Shown here piece by piece: positions 8,527 to 18,155 of a DNA stretch of 64,000 nucleotides (position 1 is its first letter; every line of letters begins with the position of its first letter). The translations under genes and the position numbers were made by a program. This DNA comes from Seonamhaeicola sediminis (lineage in GTDB: Bacteria > Bacteroidota > Bacteroidia > Flavobacteriales > Flavobacteriaceae), in the NCBI RefSeq assembly GCF_004358095.2, contig NZ_SMZJ02000007.1, forward strand, positions 28,168-92,167, in the 5' to 3' direction. The notes under the pieces are model-generated. The model saw only the letters and a list, made by a program, of their open reading frames with translations. It was not told the DNA's origin and did no database searches.

Positions 8527-9294
8527 TTACTCGTTTTCTTCTAAGTACATTTGCCGTACTTTTTTAAACAGATTAGATGAGTAAACAAAATCTGTAACAG
8601 CTTGATTATCGGTTTTGAATATGGTTTTATTAGAGCCTTCCCATTCTTTTATGCCATATCTTAGAAAAACAATTTTTTCTCCAATTTCCATAACAGAGTT
8701 CATATCATGTGAGTTAATAACTGTTACAATTTGATATTCATCAGTTATTTCCTGAATTAAGTTATCTATAACAATAGCTGTTTTAGGGTCTAAGCCAGAG
8801 TTTGGTTCGTCACAAAATAAATATTTAGGGTTATTCACTATAGCACGTGCAATGGCAACACGTTTCTGCATACCTCCCGATGCCTCACTTGGCATTTTGT
8901 GATGTGCATTAGGCAGGTTTACCCGTTTCAAAACAAAATCGGCTCTGTCTTCCATTTCGCTTTTGCTCATTTTGGTAAACATTCTTAAAGGAAACATTAC
9001 ATTTTCAGCAATGGTCATAGAATCAAATAAAGCACTGCCTTGAAATACCATGCCAATTTCGGCACGTAAATCTCTTTTTTGACCTTCAGAAAGGTTAGAA
9101 AATATTTTTCCATCATAAGAAATAGTACCTTCCTCATAAGGGAAAAGACCAAGTAAGCACTTTAAAAAAACAGTTTTTCCAGAGCCACTTTGTCCTATGA
9201 TTAGGTTAGTTTTTCCTTTTTCAAAAGACGTACTGATACCTTTTAAAATTTCTGCATCGCCAAAAGATTTATGTAAATTTTCTACTAGTATCAT
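8527..9294 (-). CDS. mlaF: Lipid-transport ABC ATPase (MlaF/Mkl type)
   Basis: A 255-residue ABC ATPase: Walker A GQSGSGKT (34-41), signature SGGMQKR, Walker B FCDEPNSGLD. The signature GGMQKR and the adjacent MlaE-type permease place it with phospholipid/MCE transporters that move lipids between inner and outer membranes. The frame is open to 9354, but ATG at 9294 (MILVENL) is the better start because it overlaps the permease stop as TAATG and homologues begin here. The substrate-binding MCE (MlaD-type) gene is not in the window. Confidence 0.85.
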   Translation of the reverse strand: MILVENLHKSFGDAEILKGISTSFEKGKTNLIIGQSGSGKTVFLKCLLGLFPYEEGTISYDGKIFSNLSEGQKRDLRAEIGMVFQGSALFDSMTIAENVMFPLRMFTKMSKSEMEDRADFVLKRVNLPNAHHKMPSEASGGMQKRVAIARAIVNNPKYLFCDEPNSGLDPKTAIVIDNLIQEITDEYQIVTVINSHDMNSVMEIGEKIVFLRYGIKEWEGSNKTIFKTDNQAVTDFVYSSNLFKKVRQMYLEENE

Positions 9295-10031
9295 TAGCCT
9301 AACATCATTCCGGTTAAAATATAATTTAATAGAATTATAACCACCGATGTCCAAACAAAAGCAGTGGTACTTGCTTTACCTACTTCTAAAGCGCCTCCTT
9401 TCATATAGAATCCGTAAAACGAAGGAATGGTAGCTAAAACAAAAGCAAAAACATAAGTTTTAATAAAAGAATAGGTAACGTGGAAACCATCAAAATCTGT
9501 TTGCAAACCTAAAATATAATCTTCTAAACTGGTATAACCACCAAAAACACAAGCGGCCATACCACCTAAGATGCCTAAAAACATACCAATAGCAATGGCA
9601 AAAGGGTATAGCATTAATGCTATGGTTTTAGGAAATACCAAATAATTTAAAGAATTAATACCCATGACTTCCAACGCGTCAATTTGTTCGGTTACTCGCA
9701 TGGTTCCAATACTAGATGTGATGAACGAACCCACTTTACCTGCCATAATAATGGAGGTAAAGGTTGGTGCAAACTCTAATATAACAGACTGCCTAGTGGC
9801 AAAACCAACTAAGTATCTTGGAATAAGTGGGTTTTCAATATTTAAAGCCGTTTGAATGGTTACAACACCACCCACAAAAAATGATATGAAAGCAATAATG
9901 CCCAAAGAGCCAATTATTAAATCATCAATATCTTTTAAAATTAAAGTTCTCATAACCGACCATTTAGTTGGTTTACGGAACATTTCGGCAATCATTAAAA
10001 AATACCGACCAATATTATGAAGATATCGCAT
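9294..10031 (-). CDS. mlaE: MlaE-type ABC transporter permease
   Basis: A 245-residue MlaE/permease family protein with about five to six hydrophobic segments and the conserved central helix region around EQIDALEVMGINSLNYLVFP. With the MlaF-type ATPase (start overlapping its stop by one base) it forms the inner-membrane core of an MCE-type lipid transporter. The first gene of the pair; 108 bases separate it from the divergent phosphatase gene. No clear -7 box was found on its own side. Confidence 0.85.
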   Translation of the reverse strand: MRYLHNIGRYFLMIAEMFRKPTKWSVMRTLILKDIDDLIIGSLGIIAFISFFVGGVVTIQTALNIENPLIPRYLVGFATRQSVILEFAPTFTSIIMAGKVGSFITSSIGTMRVTEQIDALEVMGINSLNYLVFPKTIALMLYPFAIAIGMFLGILGGMAACVFGGYTSLEDYILGLQTDFDGFHVTYSFIKTYVFAFVLATIPSFYGFYMKGGALEVGKASTTAFVWTSVVIILLNYILTGMMLG

Positions 10032-10110
10032 ATAAAAATTTCTTGTTGCTAAAGTAAAAAAAGTTAATGGTATTTAACCTTAATTTTAAATTATGATGTC
10101 TTAAAAACAG

Positions 10111-10118
10111 TATTTTTG
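10111..10118 (+). promoter_or_regulatory. -7 box TATTTTTG of the phosphatase-nuclease operon
   Basis: A perfect match to the Bacteroidota -7 consensus TAnnTTTG, ending 21 bases before the ATG at 10140. No matching TTG was seen at the expected -33 distance. Confidence 0.55.
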
Positions 10119-10139
10119 AAGTAATAAATAGTAACTAAA

Positions 10140-11804
10140 ATGAAGCAAATAGCAGTATTGTTTTTGGTTTTAACCATAAGTTTTTATTGTAAAGCACAGA
10201 AAAGTATTCATAAATCTGAAACAGAAATGATTAAGGTTTCTAATGATAAACCAAAATTAGTAGTTGGCATAGTTGTAGACCAAATGCGGTATGATTATTT
10301 AACACGTTTTAAAAACAAATATGGGGAAGGTGGTTTTATGAGAATGATTAATAATGGCTTTAATTGCAAAAACAATCATTTTAATTATATACCCACTAAA
10401 ACAGGTCCGGGACATGCTTCTGTGTTTACTGGAACAACACCAAAAATACATGGTATTATAGCCAATGATTGGTACGATAAGCAAACTAAAAAAATGGTAT
10501 ACTGTGCTGGAGATACTACTGTATTGGCTGTTGGTAGTAGTTCTGAATCTGAGCGCATGTCTCCACACCTTATGAAGACAACCACTTTTGCAGATGAAAA
10601 CCGCTTGTTTACTCAAATGAGGGGGAAGAGCATTGGTATATCAATAAAAGACAGAGGTGCTGTGTTGCCTGCAGGCCATTCGGCAAATGCAGCTTATTGG
10701 TTTCGGGGAAAAAAAGAAGGTAATTTTATAACCAGTACATATTACATGAACGAATTGCCAAAATGGGTGCAGGATTTTAATGAATCTAAAACGGCTGAAT
10801 CATATTTGAAAGTATGGAATACATTATACGATATCACAACCTATAATGAGAGTGGTGCTGATTTAAATGATTTTGAGCGTGGGTTTAAAGGAAAGGAAAC
10901 AGCAACGTTTCCTTATGATTTAAAAAAACTGAGCACTCAAAATGCTGGTTTTGATATTATTAAAAGCACACCTTATGGTAATAGTATTGTAGCAGATTTT
11001 GCAATTGCAGCTTTAAAAGGAGAAGATTTGGGAAAAGATGATGATACCGATGTTTTAACGGTAAGTTTTTCAAGTACAGATTATGTAGGTCATAATTTTG
11101 GGGTAAACTCCAAAGAAATACAAGATACTTATCTGCGCTTAGATAAAGATTTAGAACGTTTTTTTAATGAACTTGATGCAGAAGTTGGAAACGGGAACTA
11201 CACCGTATTTCTAACAGCTGATCATGGTGCTATAGATGTTCCATTGTACTTAAAATCTGTAAAAATACCTGCTGGATATTTAGAGTTTGATGAGACCAGA
11301 AAAAAACTAAGAACTTTTATGTTGAATAGATTTAAGTCTAACGATTTAATTGAAAACATAAGCAATAACCAAATATTTTTAAACAGAGTTAAATTAAAAA
11401 GTTTAGGTTTAGATTTAACTGAAGTTCAACAAGCTATTGTAAATGAAATTATTAATTATGAGCATGTCTACAAAGCATATTCTGCAACTACTTTAAGTAC
11501 TGCTTTTTTCACTGAAGGAATAGAAACCTTATTACAAAATGGTTATAATCAAAAAAGATCGGGTGATATTTTGGTTATTGAAGACCCCGCATTTATATCC
11601 TATCCAAAGACAGGATCAACACATGGAAGTGGTTTAAATTATGATACCCATGTACCTTTATTGTTCTTTGGTAATGGTATTCAAAAGGGAGAAACACTAC
11701 AGAAAACAGTAATCCCAGATATTGCTCCAACCATGTCTGCCCTTTTGGGTATTAGTTTCCCAAATGGAGCAACAGGTACACCTTTAGAAATTGTTTTAAA
11801 ATAA
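10140..11804 (+). CDS. Alkaline phosphatase, PafA-like (alkaline phosphatase superfamily)
   Basis: A 554-residue exported phosphomonoesterase-type enzyme. Residues 1-20 form a signal peptide. Motifs of the PafA/NPP branch are visible: metal ligand D47 in VVDQMRYD, nucleophile Thr in TGPGHAS (T88), and the metal-binding TADHGAID and STHGSG stretches. PafA of Flavobacteriia is a calcium-using, phosphate-insensitive periplasmic phosphatase that releases phosphate from organic esters. A nuclease gene begins one base after its stop, which suggests a joint role in gaining phosphate from DNA. A TAnnTTTG box precedes it; no Pho-type operator was recognised. Confidence 0.88.
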   Translation: MKQIAVLFLVLTISFYCKAQKSIHKSETEMIKVSNDKPKLVVGIVVDQMRYDYLTRFKNKYGEGGFMRMINNGFNCKNNHFNYIPTKTGPGHASVFTGTTPKIHGIIANDWYDKQTKKMVYCAGDTTVLAVGSSSESERMSPHLMKTTTFADENRLFTQMRGKSIGISIKDRGAVLPAGHSANAAYWFRGKKEGNFITSTYYMNELPKWVQDFNESKTAESYLKVWNTLYDITTYNESGADLNDFERGFKGKETATFPYDLKKLSTQNAGFDIIKSTPYGNSIVADFAIAALKGEDLGKDDDTDVLTVSFSSTDYVGHNFGVNSKEIQDTYLRLDKDLERFFNELDAEVGNGNYTVFLTADHGAIDVPLYLKSVKIPAGYLEFDETRKKLRTFMLNRFKSNDLIENISNNQIFLNRVKLKSLGLDLTEVQQAIVNEIINYEHVYKAYSATTLSTAFFTEGIETLLQNGYNQKRSGDILVIEDPAFISYPKTGSTHGSGLNYDTHVPLLFFGNGIQKGETLQKTVIPDIAPTMSALLGISFPNGATGTPLEIVLK

Positions 11805-11805
11805 A

Positions 11806-12615
11806 ATGCGCAGAAAATCAGGTTTTACTTTGCTTGCTGTTCTTATCTTGTTAGGTGTTTTTGCTTATGAGTATGTCTTGGAAGAAAAGGAACAGACCCA
11901 TATTATTGTTGAAGGTGAAAAGGTAAAGAGAAATACCAACGCATATTTTTTACCAACCAGTACAACAGGTCAAATTATTCATCATAACAGCTATTCTTTA
12001 TCCTATCACGAAGACCACGAACAAGCAGAGTGGGTTGCTTATGAGTTAAAAAAGTCCCATTTATCTAGCACGAATTTCAAGAGGCCTTATTTTGAAGTTG
12101 ATAAAACGGTGAAAACGGGTGCAGCTCATTGGCGCAGTTATAAAAATTCAGGTTATGACCGCGGACACTTATGTCCAGCTGCAGATCGTAGCTATAGTAA
12201 GGAAGCACATGATGAAACGTTTTTAACCAGTAATATTAGTCCGCAAGACCATGACTTTAATTCTGGTATCTGGAATAAATTAGAGCAAAAAGTACGGTAT
12301 TGGGCTCATAAGTATGACGGGGTTTTTGTAGTAACAGGTGGGGTTTTAAAAGAAAAAATGGAGACCATTGGAGAAGATGCTGTATCGGTTCCAAATCAGT
12401 TTTATAAAGTACTTATTGATAACAATAACGGACCAATAAAAATGATTGCTTTTTTAATACCTCATAACGATTCAGATAAACCTTTACATGAATTTGTAGT
12501 GCCTGTTGATGAAGTCGAAAAATTAACAGGAATAGATTTTTTTCCAGAATTGGAAGATGAATTGGAAAATAAACTGGAAGCTTCAAGTAATTATAAAGAT
12601 TGGAGTTTTAATTGA
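11806..12615 (+). CDS. DNA/RNA non-specific endonuclease (NUC1/EndoG type), exported or membrane-anchored
   Basis: A 269-residue beta-beta-alpha-metal nuclease with the signature DRGHLCPAADRS (118-129; H121 is the general base) and the metal-binding Asn of the SNISPQDHDFNSGIW region. An N-terminal hydrophobic segment (about 8-22) predicts export or anchoring outside the cytoplasm. It starts one base after the PafA-like stop, so the two should be co-expressed: the nuclease would cut extracellular DNA and the phosphatase would strip phosphate. A role in competition is possible, but no immunity gene (NuiA-like) is adjacent. The 3' side is a REP-like hairpin shared with the convergent gene. Confidence 0.87.
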   Translation: MRRKSGFTLLAVLILLGVFAYEYVLEEKEQTHIIVEGEKVKRNTNAYFLPTSTTGQIIHHNSYSLSYHEDHEQAEWVAYELKKSHLSSTNFKRPYFEVDKTVKTGAAHWRSYKNSGYDRGHLCPAADRSYSKEAHDETFLTSNISPQDHDFNSGIWNKLEQKVRYWAHKYDGVFVVTGGVLKEKMETIGEDAVSVPNQFYKVLIDNNNGPIKMIAFLIPHNDSDKPLHEFVVPVDEVEKLTGIDFFPELEDELENKLEASSNYKDWSFN

Positions 12616-12624
12616 CACTTTACC

Positions 12625-12654
12625 GTCATCCTGAACTTGTTTCAGGATCTCATC
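12625..12654. repeat. REP-like palindromic repeat, copy A
   Basis: The stem TCCTGAA / TTCAGGA is followed by TCTCATC. A 30-base sequence almost identical to it (one internal difference) occurs at 41570-41599. Copy A lies between two convergent genes and runs into the end of the glycosyltransferase gene, whose last codons it supplies. Hairpins of this kind at gene ends often act as bidirectional terminators. Confidence 0.75.
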
Positions 12655-13502
12655 CTTTTTAGTTTGCCTATTATTCCTTTCCAACGAACATCTCTAATAA
12701 ATTTACCTTCTTCATCTGAAACCAAAAAGTTCACCTTTTCTTTTTTTGCTTTAAAATAGCCACCCATATAGTCATTAAATAATCTTAGGCTTCCCTTTTT
12801 AAAGGCCAATTTTACTGCTGATATGAATGTGATAACTAACCCGTAACGCATTTTGTACATGGCTTCGCCTTGTAAATATTTAGAGGCTTTATTGTAGCTT
12901 ATACCGGTTGGTTTTAGGTGTTTTACGTGTAGACTTTCATCGGTTATTATTTTCCAATTATAGTATTTAGCCAATAGTTCGTCAACTGTGTCCCAACCCA
13001 TAGATCGTTTAAGTTTACCTATGTCTAAAAAACATTCTTTTCTATAAGCCTTTAGAGCGCCTCGAATATGATCTTTTCTGGTGAGGCTTTCTAAAACCCA
13101 ACGACCATTTTTTTCAACATAGCAAAACCCAGAAGCCATACCTAGGTGTTTGTTTTTTTTAAAATGATACGCTAACTCTTCAAGGTAGTTGTCTGGAAAA
13201 ACCAAGTCGGCATCAAACTTACAGATAACATCATAATGGTCATCTAAAATGGCGTAGCCTTTATAAAATGCATTAATGATTTTAGCTCCTGGTAAATGTT
13301 CATTTGATGATTTTGAATTAATAAGTTTAATAAAATCATATTTAAATGAAAAGCCTTCAACTATATCTTGAGTATTATCGGTTGAATTATCATTAACCAC
13401 AACTACTTGCTTTGGTTTTAAAGTTTGATTGACCAAAGAATCTAAAGTTAGCCCGATGGAGCTTTCTTCGTTATGAGCGGGTATGATAATGTAGAATTTC
13501 AA
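12642..13502 (-). CDS. Glycosyltransferase family 2
   Basis: A 286-residue GT-A fold enzyme: IIIPAHNEESSIGLTLDSL at the N-terminus, VVNDNSTDNT, the DAD metal motif (CKFDADLVFP, about 90-99) and a GWDTVDE segment where the base is expected. It would transfer a sugar from an activated donor to an acceptor on the inner face of the membrane. The only start is TTG at 13502 (MKFYIIIP); no in-frame ATG exists between it and the upstream gene. Third gene of a KAS III, methyltransferase, GT2 run. The last six or so residues are encoded by the REP-like repeat. Confidence 0.82.
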   Translation of the reverse strand: MKFYIIIPAHNEESSIGLTLDSLVNQTLKPKQVVVVNDNSTDNTQDIVEGFSFKYDFIKLINSKSSNEHLPGAKIINAFYKGYAILDDHYDVICKFDADLVFPDNYLEELAYHFKKNKHLGMASGFCYVEKNGRWVLESLTRKDHIRGALKAYRKECFLDIGKLKRSMGWDTVDELLAKYYNWKIITDESLHVKHLKPTGISYNKASKYLQGEAMYKMRYGLVITFISAVKLAFKKGSLRLFNDYMGGYFKAKKEKVNFLVSDEEGKFIRDVRWKGIIGKLKRMRS

Positions 13503-13527
13503 AAAGTGAATCTCAAGATAAAAAGAA

Positions 13528-14055
13528 TTATTTTAAAACTCTTTCAGCATAAACAATATAGTATCTTGGAGTAAACCATCTTAAAATTGGCCTAATACCA
13601 ATTTTCTTAGTTGGGTTGGTCCATTTTTTAGCATCTATAATCTTCCACCCGGTTTTTTCTAATAACCAATCAAATTGCCAATCTTCAAATTCATGATAAT
13701 GTCTATCCCATGTATCGGTTTTACTTCTATAGGCTGAAGAAAACCATAATTTAAGAGGAACACTGGCAACCATTTTGTTAGCCTTTATTTCTTTTAGAAC
13801 AGTATATGGACTTAATAGATGTTCAAAAATTTCAAAGGCGGTTACAACATCAGCTTTTGAGTTTTTAATATTAGATTGATTTTCATCTAAATCTTCACCT
13901 TTAGTATTTTCAACAGTGTATCCATGTTCTATCATGATTTTAGAAAATGGATTCTCTACACCTAAATCTAAAATGCTTTCAGATTTTGAAATATGTTTTT
14001 TTAAAAATGAAAAGGTATGCTTAAAGCGCTTGTTAGGATATGATTGCTCGTACAT
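13528..14055 (-). CDS. Class I SAM-dependent methyltransferase
   Basis: A 175-residue methyltransferase-like protein, shorter than most. Motif I is recognisable but atypical (SILDLGVENPFSKIM, about 27-41), with an acidic residue at the end of strand 2 (GEDLD) and VVTAFEIFEHL as motif post-I. It starts 3 bases after the KAS III stop and is 25 bases from the GT2 gene, so the three are an operon. Substrate unknown; in this setting it may act on a lipid-linked or acyl product. Loss of the canonical GxGxG loop means catalytic activity is not certain. Confidence 0.7.
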   Translation of the reverse strand: MYEQSYPNKRFKHTFSFLKKHISKSESILDLGVENPFSKIMIEHGYTVENTKGEDLDENQSNIKNSKADVVTAFEIFEHLLSPYTVLKEIKANKMVASVPLKLWFSSAYRSKTDTWDRHYHEFEDWQFDWLLEKTGWKIIDAKKWTNPTKKIGIRPILRWFTPRYYIVYAERVLK

Positions 14056-14058
14056 TAA

Positions 14059-15117
14059 TTAATATTTGTAAACAATAGCGTTGATGTGCATGCCAGCACC
14101 TACACTTGCAAATATAACAACATCACCTTTGTTTAAGCTGTGGTTTTTCATTTTGTTATTTTTAACCAAATCGAAAAGAGTAGGAACCGTTGCAACAGAA
14201 CTATTTCCTAAAGTTTGAATACTCATAGGCATAATATGCTCAGGAATATTGGTTCTGTATAGTCGGTAAAAACGTTTTAAAATGGCTTCGTCCATTTTTT
14301 CATTGGCCTGATGGATAAAAATCTTTTTTACATCTTTAATGCCATAACCACTATTATCTAAACACGTTTTCATTGCTTTTGGAACGTTTACCAAGGCAAA
14401 TTCATAAATTTTTCTGCCATCCATTTTAATGTATCGGGTATCTCTACAAAGGTCTTGATTATTGGAATTTCCAAAGTAGAGATAATAGGCTTCGTCATAG
14501 GTAAAACTTGCAGTTTCATGAGCTAATATACCACCGTCTTCGTCAGTTGCTTCCAAAATAGTGGCACCAGCACCATCAGAAAAAATCATAGAATCCCTGT
14601 CATGTTTATCTACAACTCTAGATAAGGTTTCTGTGCCTATAACCAAACAACGTTTAGCCATACCAGATTTGATATAGGCTTTAGCTTGAATAACACCTTC
14701 TATCCAGCCAGGGCATCCAAACAGTATATCATAAGCTATGCATTTGGGATTCTTAATTCGAAGGCTATGTTTAATACGAGATGCCAAAGATGGCAACATA
14801 TCACTTTGAATAGTGTTGTTTTTTACATCTCCAAAATTGTGCGCAACTATAATGTAATCAATAGTTTCAGGGTCTATGTTGGCATCTTCAATAGCTTTTT
14901 CGGCTGCAAAAAATCCAAGGTCAGACGAATTGTGATGAGGCTTTGCATAACGACGTTCAGCAATGCCTGTAATGGCTTCAAACTTTTCTACTATAATTTC
15001 GTTGGGAGCATTTATGTTAGAACCATCAGAATTTAAAAACTCATGATTATGAAAACTTTCATTTGTCTCAATGGTATCTGGGATATAACTTCCAGAACCT
15101 GTAATCTTGATATTCAT
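14059..15117 (-). CDS. 3-oxoacyl-ACP synthase III family protein (FabH-like)
   Basis: A 352-residue thiolase-fold enzyme, longer than housekeeping FabH (about 320). The catalytic triad is in place: C135 (LFGCPGW), H269 (FIHQAN) and N305 (LGNSSVAT). It condenses an acyl-CoA or acyl-ACP with malonyl-ACP or another acceptor. Clustering with a methyltransferase and a GT2 enzyme suggests a special lipid or glycolipid rather than primary fatty-acid initiation, in which case it would be a secondary KAS III. First gene of the operon; no TAnnTTTG box was found in its 105-base upstream gap. Confidence 0.85.
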   Translation of the reverse strand: MNIKITGSGSYIPDTIETNESFHNHEFLNSDGSNINAPNEIIVEKFEAITGIAERRYAKPHHNSSDLGFFAAEKAIEDANIDPETIDYIIVAHNFGDVKNNTIQSDMLPSLASRIKHSLRIKNPKCIAYDILFGCPGWIEGVIQAKAYIKSGMAKRCLVIGTETLSRVVDKHDRDSMIFSDGAGATILEATDEDGGILAHETASFTYDEAYYLYFGNSNNQDLCRDTRYIKMDGRKIYEFALVNVPKAMKTCLDNSGYGIKDVKKIFIHQANEKMDEAILKRFYRLYRTNIPEHIMPMSIQTLGNSSVATVPTLFDLVKNNKMKNHSLNKGDVVIFASVGAGMHINAIVYKY

Positions 15118-15222
15118 AGAACGTGTTTTGCTATTAATTTTAAACTTTAAAAGCTAATATACTGGCATTAAACAAAAAATATGTTTTAAAGTATTATTCA
15201 TTACGATGTTCAACAACCTAAA

Positions 15223-18072
15223 TTAAGCCTCTGCATATTCTTCAATTGGAGCACAGGAGCATATTAAGTTTCTATCTCCATAGGCATCATCAACACGTCT
15301 TACACTTGGCCAAAATTTATTGCTTTTGAGATATTCTAAAGGAAATGCTGCAGCATTTCTTGAATACGGGTAGTACCATTCGTCTGCAGTAATCATTTCT
15401 AAGGTATGGGGTGCATTTTTTAAAACATTATTAGTATTCTCTTTTGAAACACCTTCTATTTCATTTTTTATAGAAATCATAGCATCACAAAAGCGATCAA
15501 TTTCTTCTTTACTTTCACTTTCGGTTGGTTCAATCATTAAAGTGCCAGCTACTGGGAATGACACCGTTGGTGCATGAAAACCATAATCCATTAAACGCTT
15601 TGCAATATCAGTCACTTCAATACCATTAGCCTTAAAAGGGCGGCAGTCTACAATCAATTCGTGGGCAGCTCTACCTCGTTCTCCAGAATACAATGTATTA
15701 TAATATCCGTCAAGCCTGTGCTTTATATAATTGGCATTTAGGATGGCTACTTTGGTAGATTCTGTTAGTCCCTCAGCACCTAACATTTTTATATATCCGT
15801 ATGAAATTAAGCATGCCAAAGCAGAACCAAATGGTGCAGCAGAAATTGCAGTTATTGCTTTATTACCTCCAGTTTTAAATAGTGGGCTCCCTGGAAGGAA
15901 AGGCGCTAGTTGTTTAGCAACACAAATAGGGCCAACACCAGGGCCACCGCCACCATGAGGGATAGCAAAGGTTTTATGAAGGTTCAAATGGCACACATCA
16001 GCACCAATATTTCCTGGGTTGGTGAGGCCAACCTGCGCATTCATATTGGCTCCATCCATATAAACTTGCCCGCCATTATCGTGAATTATTTTTGTAATTT
16101 CTTTTATATTCGATTCAAAAACCCCGTGAGTTGATGGGTAGGTTACCATTAAGGCTGCTAAGTTATCCTTATGCTGAATGGCTTTTTCAAGCAAATCATT
16201 CACATCAATATTGCCCTCATCAGTTGATTTGGTTACCACTACTTTCATGCCTGCCATAACCGCACTAGCTGGATTAGTGCCGTGAGCAGATGAAGGGATC
16301 AGGCAAATATTTCGATGAGCTTCATTACGAGACTCATGATATGCTCTTATTACCATTAAGCCAGCAAACTCACCTTGAGCACCTGAGTTTGGTTGTAGCG
16401 ATGTAGCTGCAAAACCGGTGATTTCAGTTAATTGATTTTCTAAAGTTTTTAGAACTTTTCTATAACCTCTAGCCTGTTTTTTAGGCGCGAACGGATGGAT
16501 GTTTCCCCATTTAAACCAACTTAGAGGAAGCATTTCAGAGGCCGCATTTAACTTCATGGTGCAAGAGCCCAAAGAAATCATAGAGTGGTTTAACGATAAA
16601 TCTTTACGTTCTAAAGATTTAATATAACGCATCAATTGTGTTTCTGAATGATGCTGATTGAACACATCAAGTTCCAAAAATGAAGAAGTCCTTTTAACAG
16701 ATGTATCAATATTATCTGCTGGAGATACTTCAGATATAACAACCGTTTCTTTATTAGCAGCTTCAGCAAAAACCGAAATTAAATAATTAAGATCTCTGAT
16801 AGAGGTGGTTTCATTAATAGAAACGGTAACTGTGTCTTTATCTGGGTAGCAAAGATTAACTTTTTTTCTGGTTGCTACTTTCTTAATTTTTCTGGCTTTA
16901 GTTTTTATTTGAAGTGTATCAAAAAATGAGGTATTTACTTGTTTATATCCAAAACTTTCTAAAACGTTGGCTAATTTTGAAGTCTTATTATGAACTTTGT
17001 TAGCTATGAATTTTAATCCTTTTGGGCCATGATAAACGGCATACATACCCGCCATAACTGCCAGTAAAACTTGAGCAGTACAGATGTTGGAGGTTGCTCG
17101 GTCTCTTTTGATATGTTGCTCTCTGGTTTGTAAAGCCATTCTAAGTGCCCTATTACCATTAGTATCTTTTGTAACTCCAATAATACGTCCTGGAATATCT
17201 CTTTTGTAAGCTTCCTTTGTAGCGAAATAAGCCGCATGCGGACCTCCGTACCCCATAGGAATTCCAAAACGTTGCGTAGTACCAACAACAACATCAGCAC
17301 CAAAATTACCAGGAGCTTCCAGTTTTACTAAACTCAAAATATCAGCGGCTACGGCTACTTTTATCTGAGCTTCTTTAGCATTTTTAATAAAAGATTTGAT
17401 ATTAGTTATTTGACCATCTCTTCCGGGGTATTGTAAAATAGCCCCAAAGAATTCTGAAGAGAAATCGAAACGCTTTTCATTACCAACAACCAATTCAATA
17501 CCTATTGGGTTTGCTCTAGTTTTTAGAAGCGATAATGTTTGTGGTAAAATATTATCCGAAACAAAAAACTTGTTGATACCTGCTTTCTTTTGATCACGTT
17601 CACGAACAGCAAATAGTAAACTCATAGCCTCAGCGGCAGCTGTACTTTCATCAAGAAGTGAAGCATTGGCAATTTCCATTCCAGTTAACTCAGAAATCAT
17701 GGTTTGAAAATTCAAAAGAGCTTCTAAGCGTCCTTGGGCAATTTCCGCTTGATATGGTGTATAGGCTGTGTACCAACCTGGATTTTCTAAAATATTTCGC
17801 TGAATAACTGCAGGCATAACAGTTGGATGATATCCCAATCCAATGTATGTCTTATAGGCTTTATTTCTTTTAGATAAATCATGAATATGAAGCAAATATT
17901 CATGTTCTGTCATTGGCTCTTCTAAATTCAATCCGTTTTTTAAACGGATATCATCTGGAATGGTTTCATTTATTAATTGATCTAATGATTCAAGACCCAA
18001 AGTCTCTAACATTTGTTTTTGATCATTTTCATTAGGGCCAATATGACGTAGAGCAAAAGCGTTTGTGTTCAT
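15223..18072 (-). CDS. gcvP: Glycine dehydrogenase (decarboxylating), P-protein
   Basis: A 949-residue single-chain P-protein of the glycine cleavage system, with fused alpha and beta halves. It decarboxylates glycine with PLP and passes the aminomethyl group to lipoyl GcvH. The PLP lysine lies in LNLHKTFAIPHGGGGPG near residue 699; the N-terminal half (about 1-450) is the degenerate pseudo-subunit. Full length, with no disruption. GcvT and GcvH are not nearby. A TATTTTTG box lies 27 bases upstream of the ATG. Confidence 0.96.
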   Translation of the reverse strand: MNTNAFALRHIGPNENDQKQMLETLGLESLDQLINETIPDDIRLKNGLNLEEPMTEHEYLLHIHDLSKRNKAYKTYIGLGYHPTVMPAVIQRNILENPGWYTAYTPYQAEIAQGRLEALLNFQTMISELTGMEIANASLLDESTAAAEAMSLLFAVRERDQKKAGINKFFVSDNILPQTLSLLKTRANPIGIELVVGNEKRFDFSSEFFGAILQYPGRDGQITNIKSFIKNAKEAQIKVAVAADILSLVKLEAPGNFGADVVVGTTQRFGIPMGYGGPHAAYFATKEAYKRDIPGRIIGVTKDTNGNRALRMALQTREQHIKRDRATSNICTAQVLLAVMAGMYAVYHGPKGLKFIANKVHNKTSKLANVLESFGYKQVNTSFFDTLQIKTKARKIKKVATRKKVNLCYPDKDTVTVSINETTSIRDLNYLISVFAEAANKETVVISEVSPADNIDTSVKRTSSFLELDVFNQHHSETQLMRYIKSLERKDLSLNHSMISLGSCTMKLNAASEMLPLSWFKWGNIHPFAPKKQARGYRKVLKTLENQLTEITGFAATSLQPNSGAQGEFAGLMVIRAYHESRNEAHRNICLIPSSAHGTNPASAVMAGMKVVVTKSTDEGNIDVNDLLEKAIQHKDNLAALMVTYPSTHGVFESNIKEITKIIHDNGGQVYMDGANMNAQVGLTNPGNIGADVCHLNLHKTFAIPHGGGGPGVGPICVAKQLAPFLPGSPLFKTGGNKAITAISAAPFGSALACLISYGYIKMLGAEGLTESTKVAILNANYIKHRLDGYYNTLYSGERGRAAHELIVDCRPFKANGIEVTDIAKRLMDYGFHAPTVSFPVAGTLMIEPTESESKEEIDRFCDAMISIKNEIEGVSKENTNNVLKNAPHTLEMITADEWYYPYSRNAAAFPLEYLKSNKFWPSVRRVDDAYGDRNLICSCAPIEEYAEA

Positions 18073-18098
18073 TTAGTTGCAATTTGATATACAATTTG

Positions 18099-18106
18099 CA
18101 AAAATA
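18099..18106 (-). promoter_or_regulatory. -7 box TATTTTTG of gcvP
   Basis: A perfect TAnnTTTG match on the minus strand (CAAAAATA on the plus), ending 26 bases before the gcvP ATG. No good -33 TTG was found. Confidence 0.55.
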
Positions 18107-18155
18107 CGCATTATTTAATGCTGCTTATTTCTATAAAAGGAAAGTTTTTAACCAT

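Noticed and set aside
15731..16134. Open frames on the plus strand inside gcvP
   Set aside because: They mirror the coding strand of a full-length gcvP and have no family resemblance.
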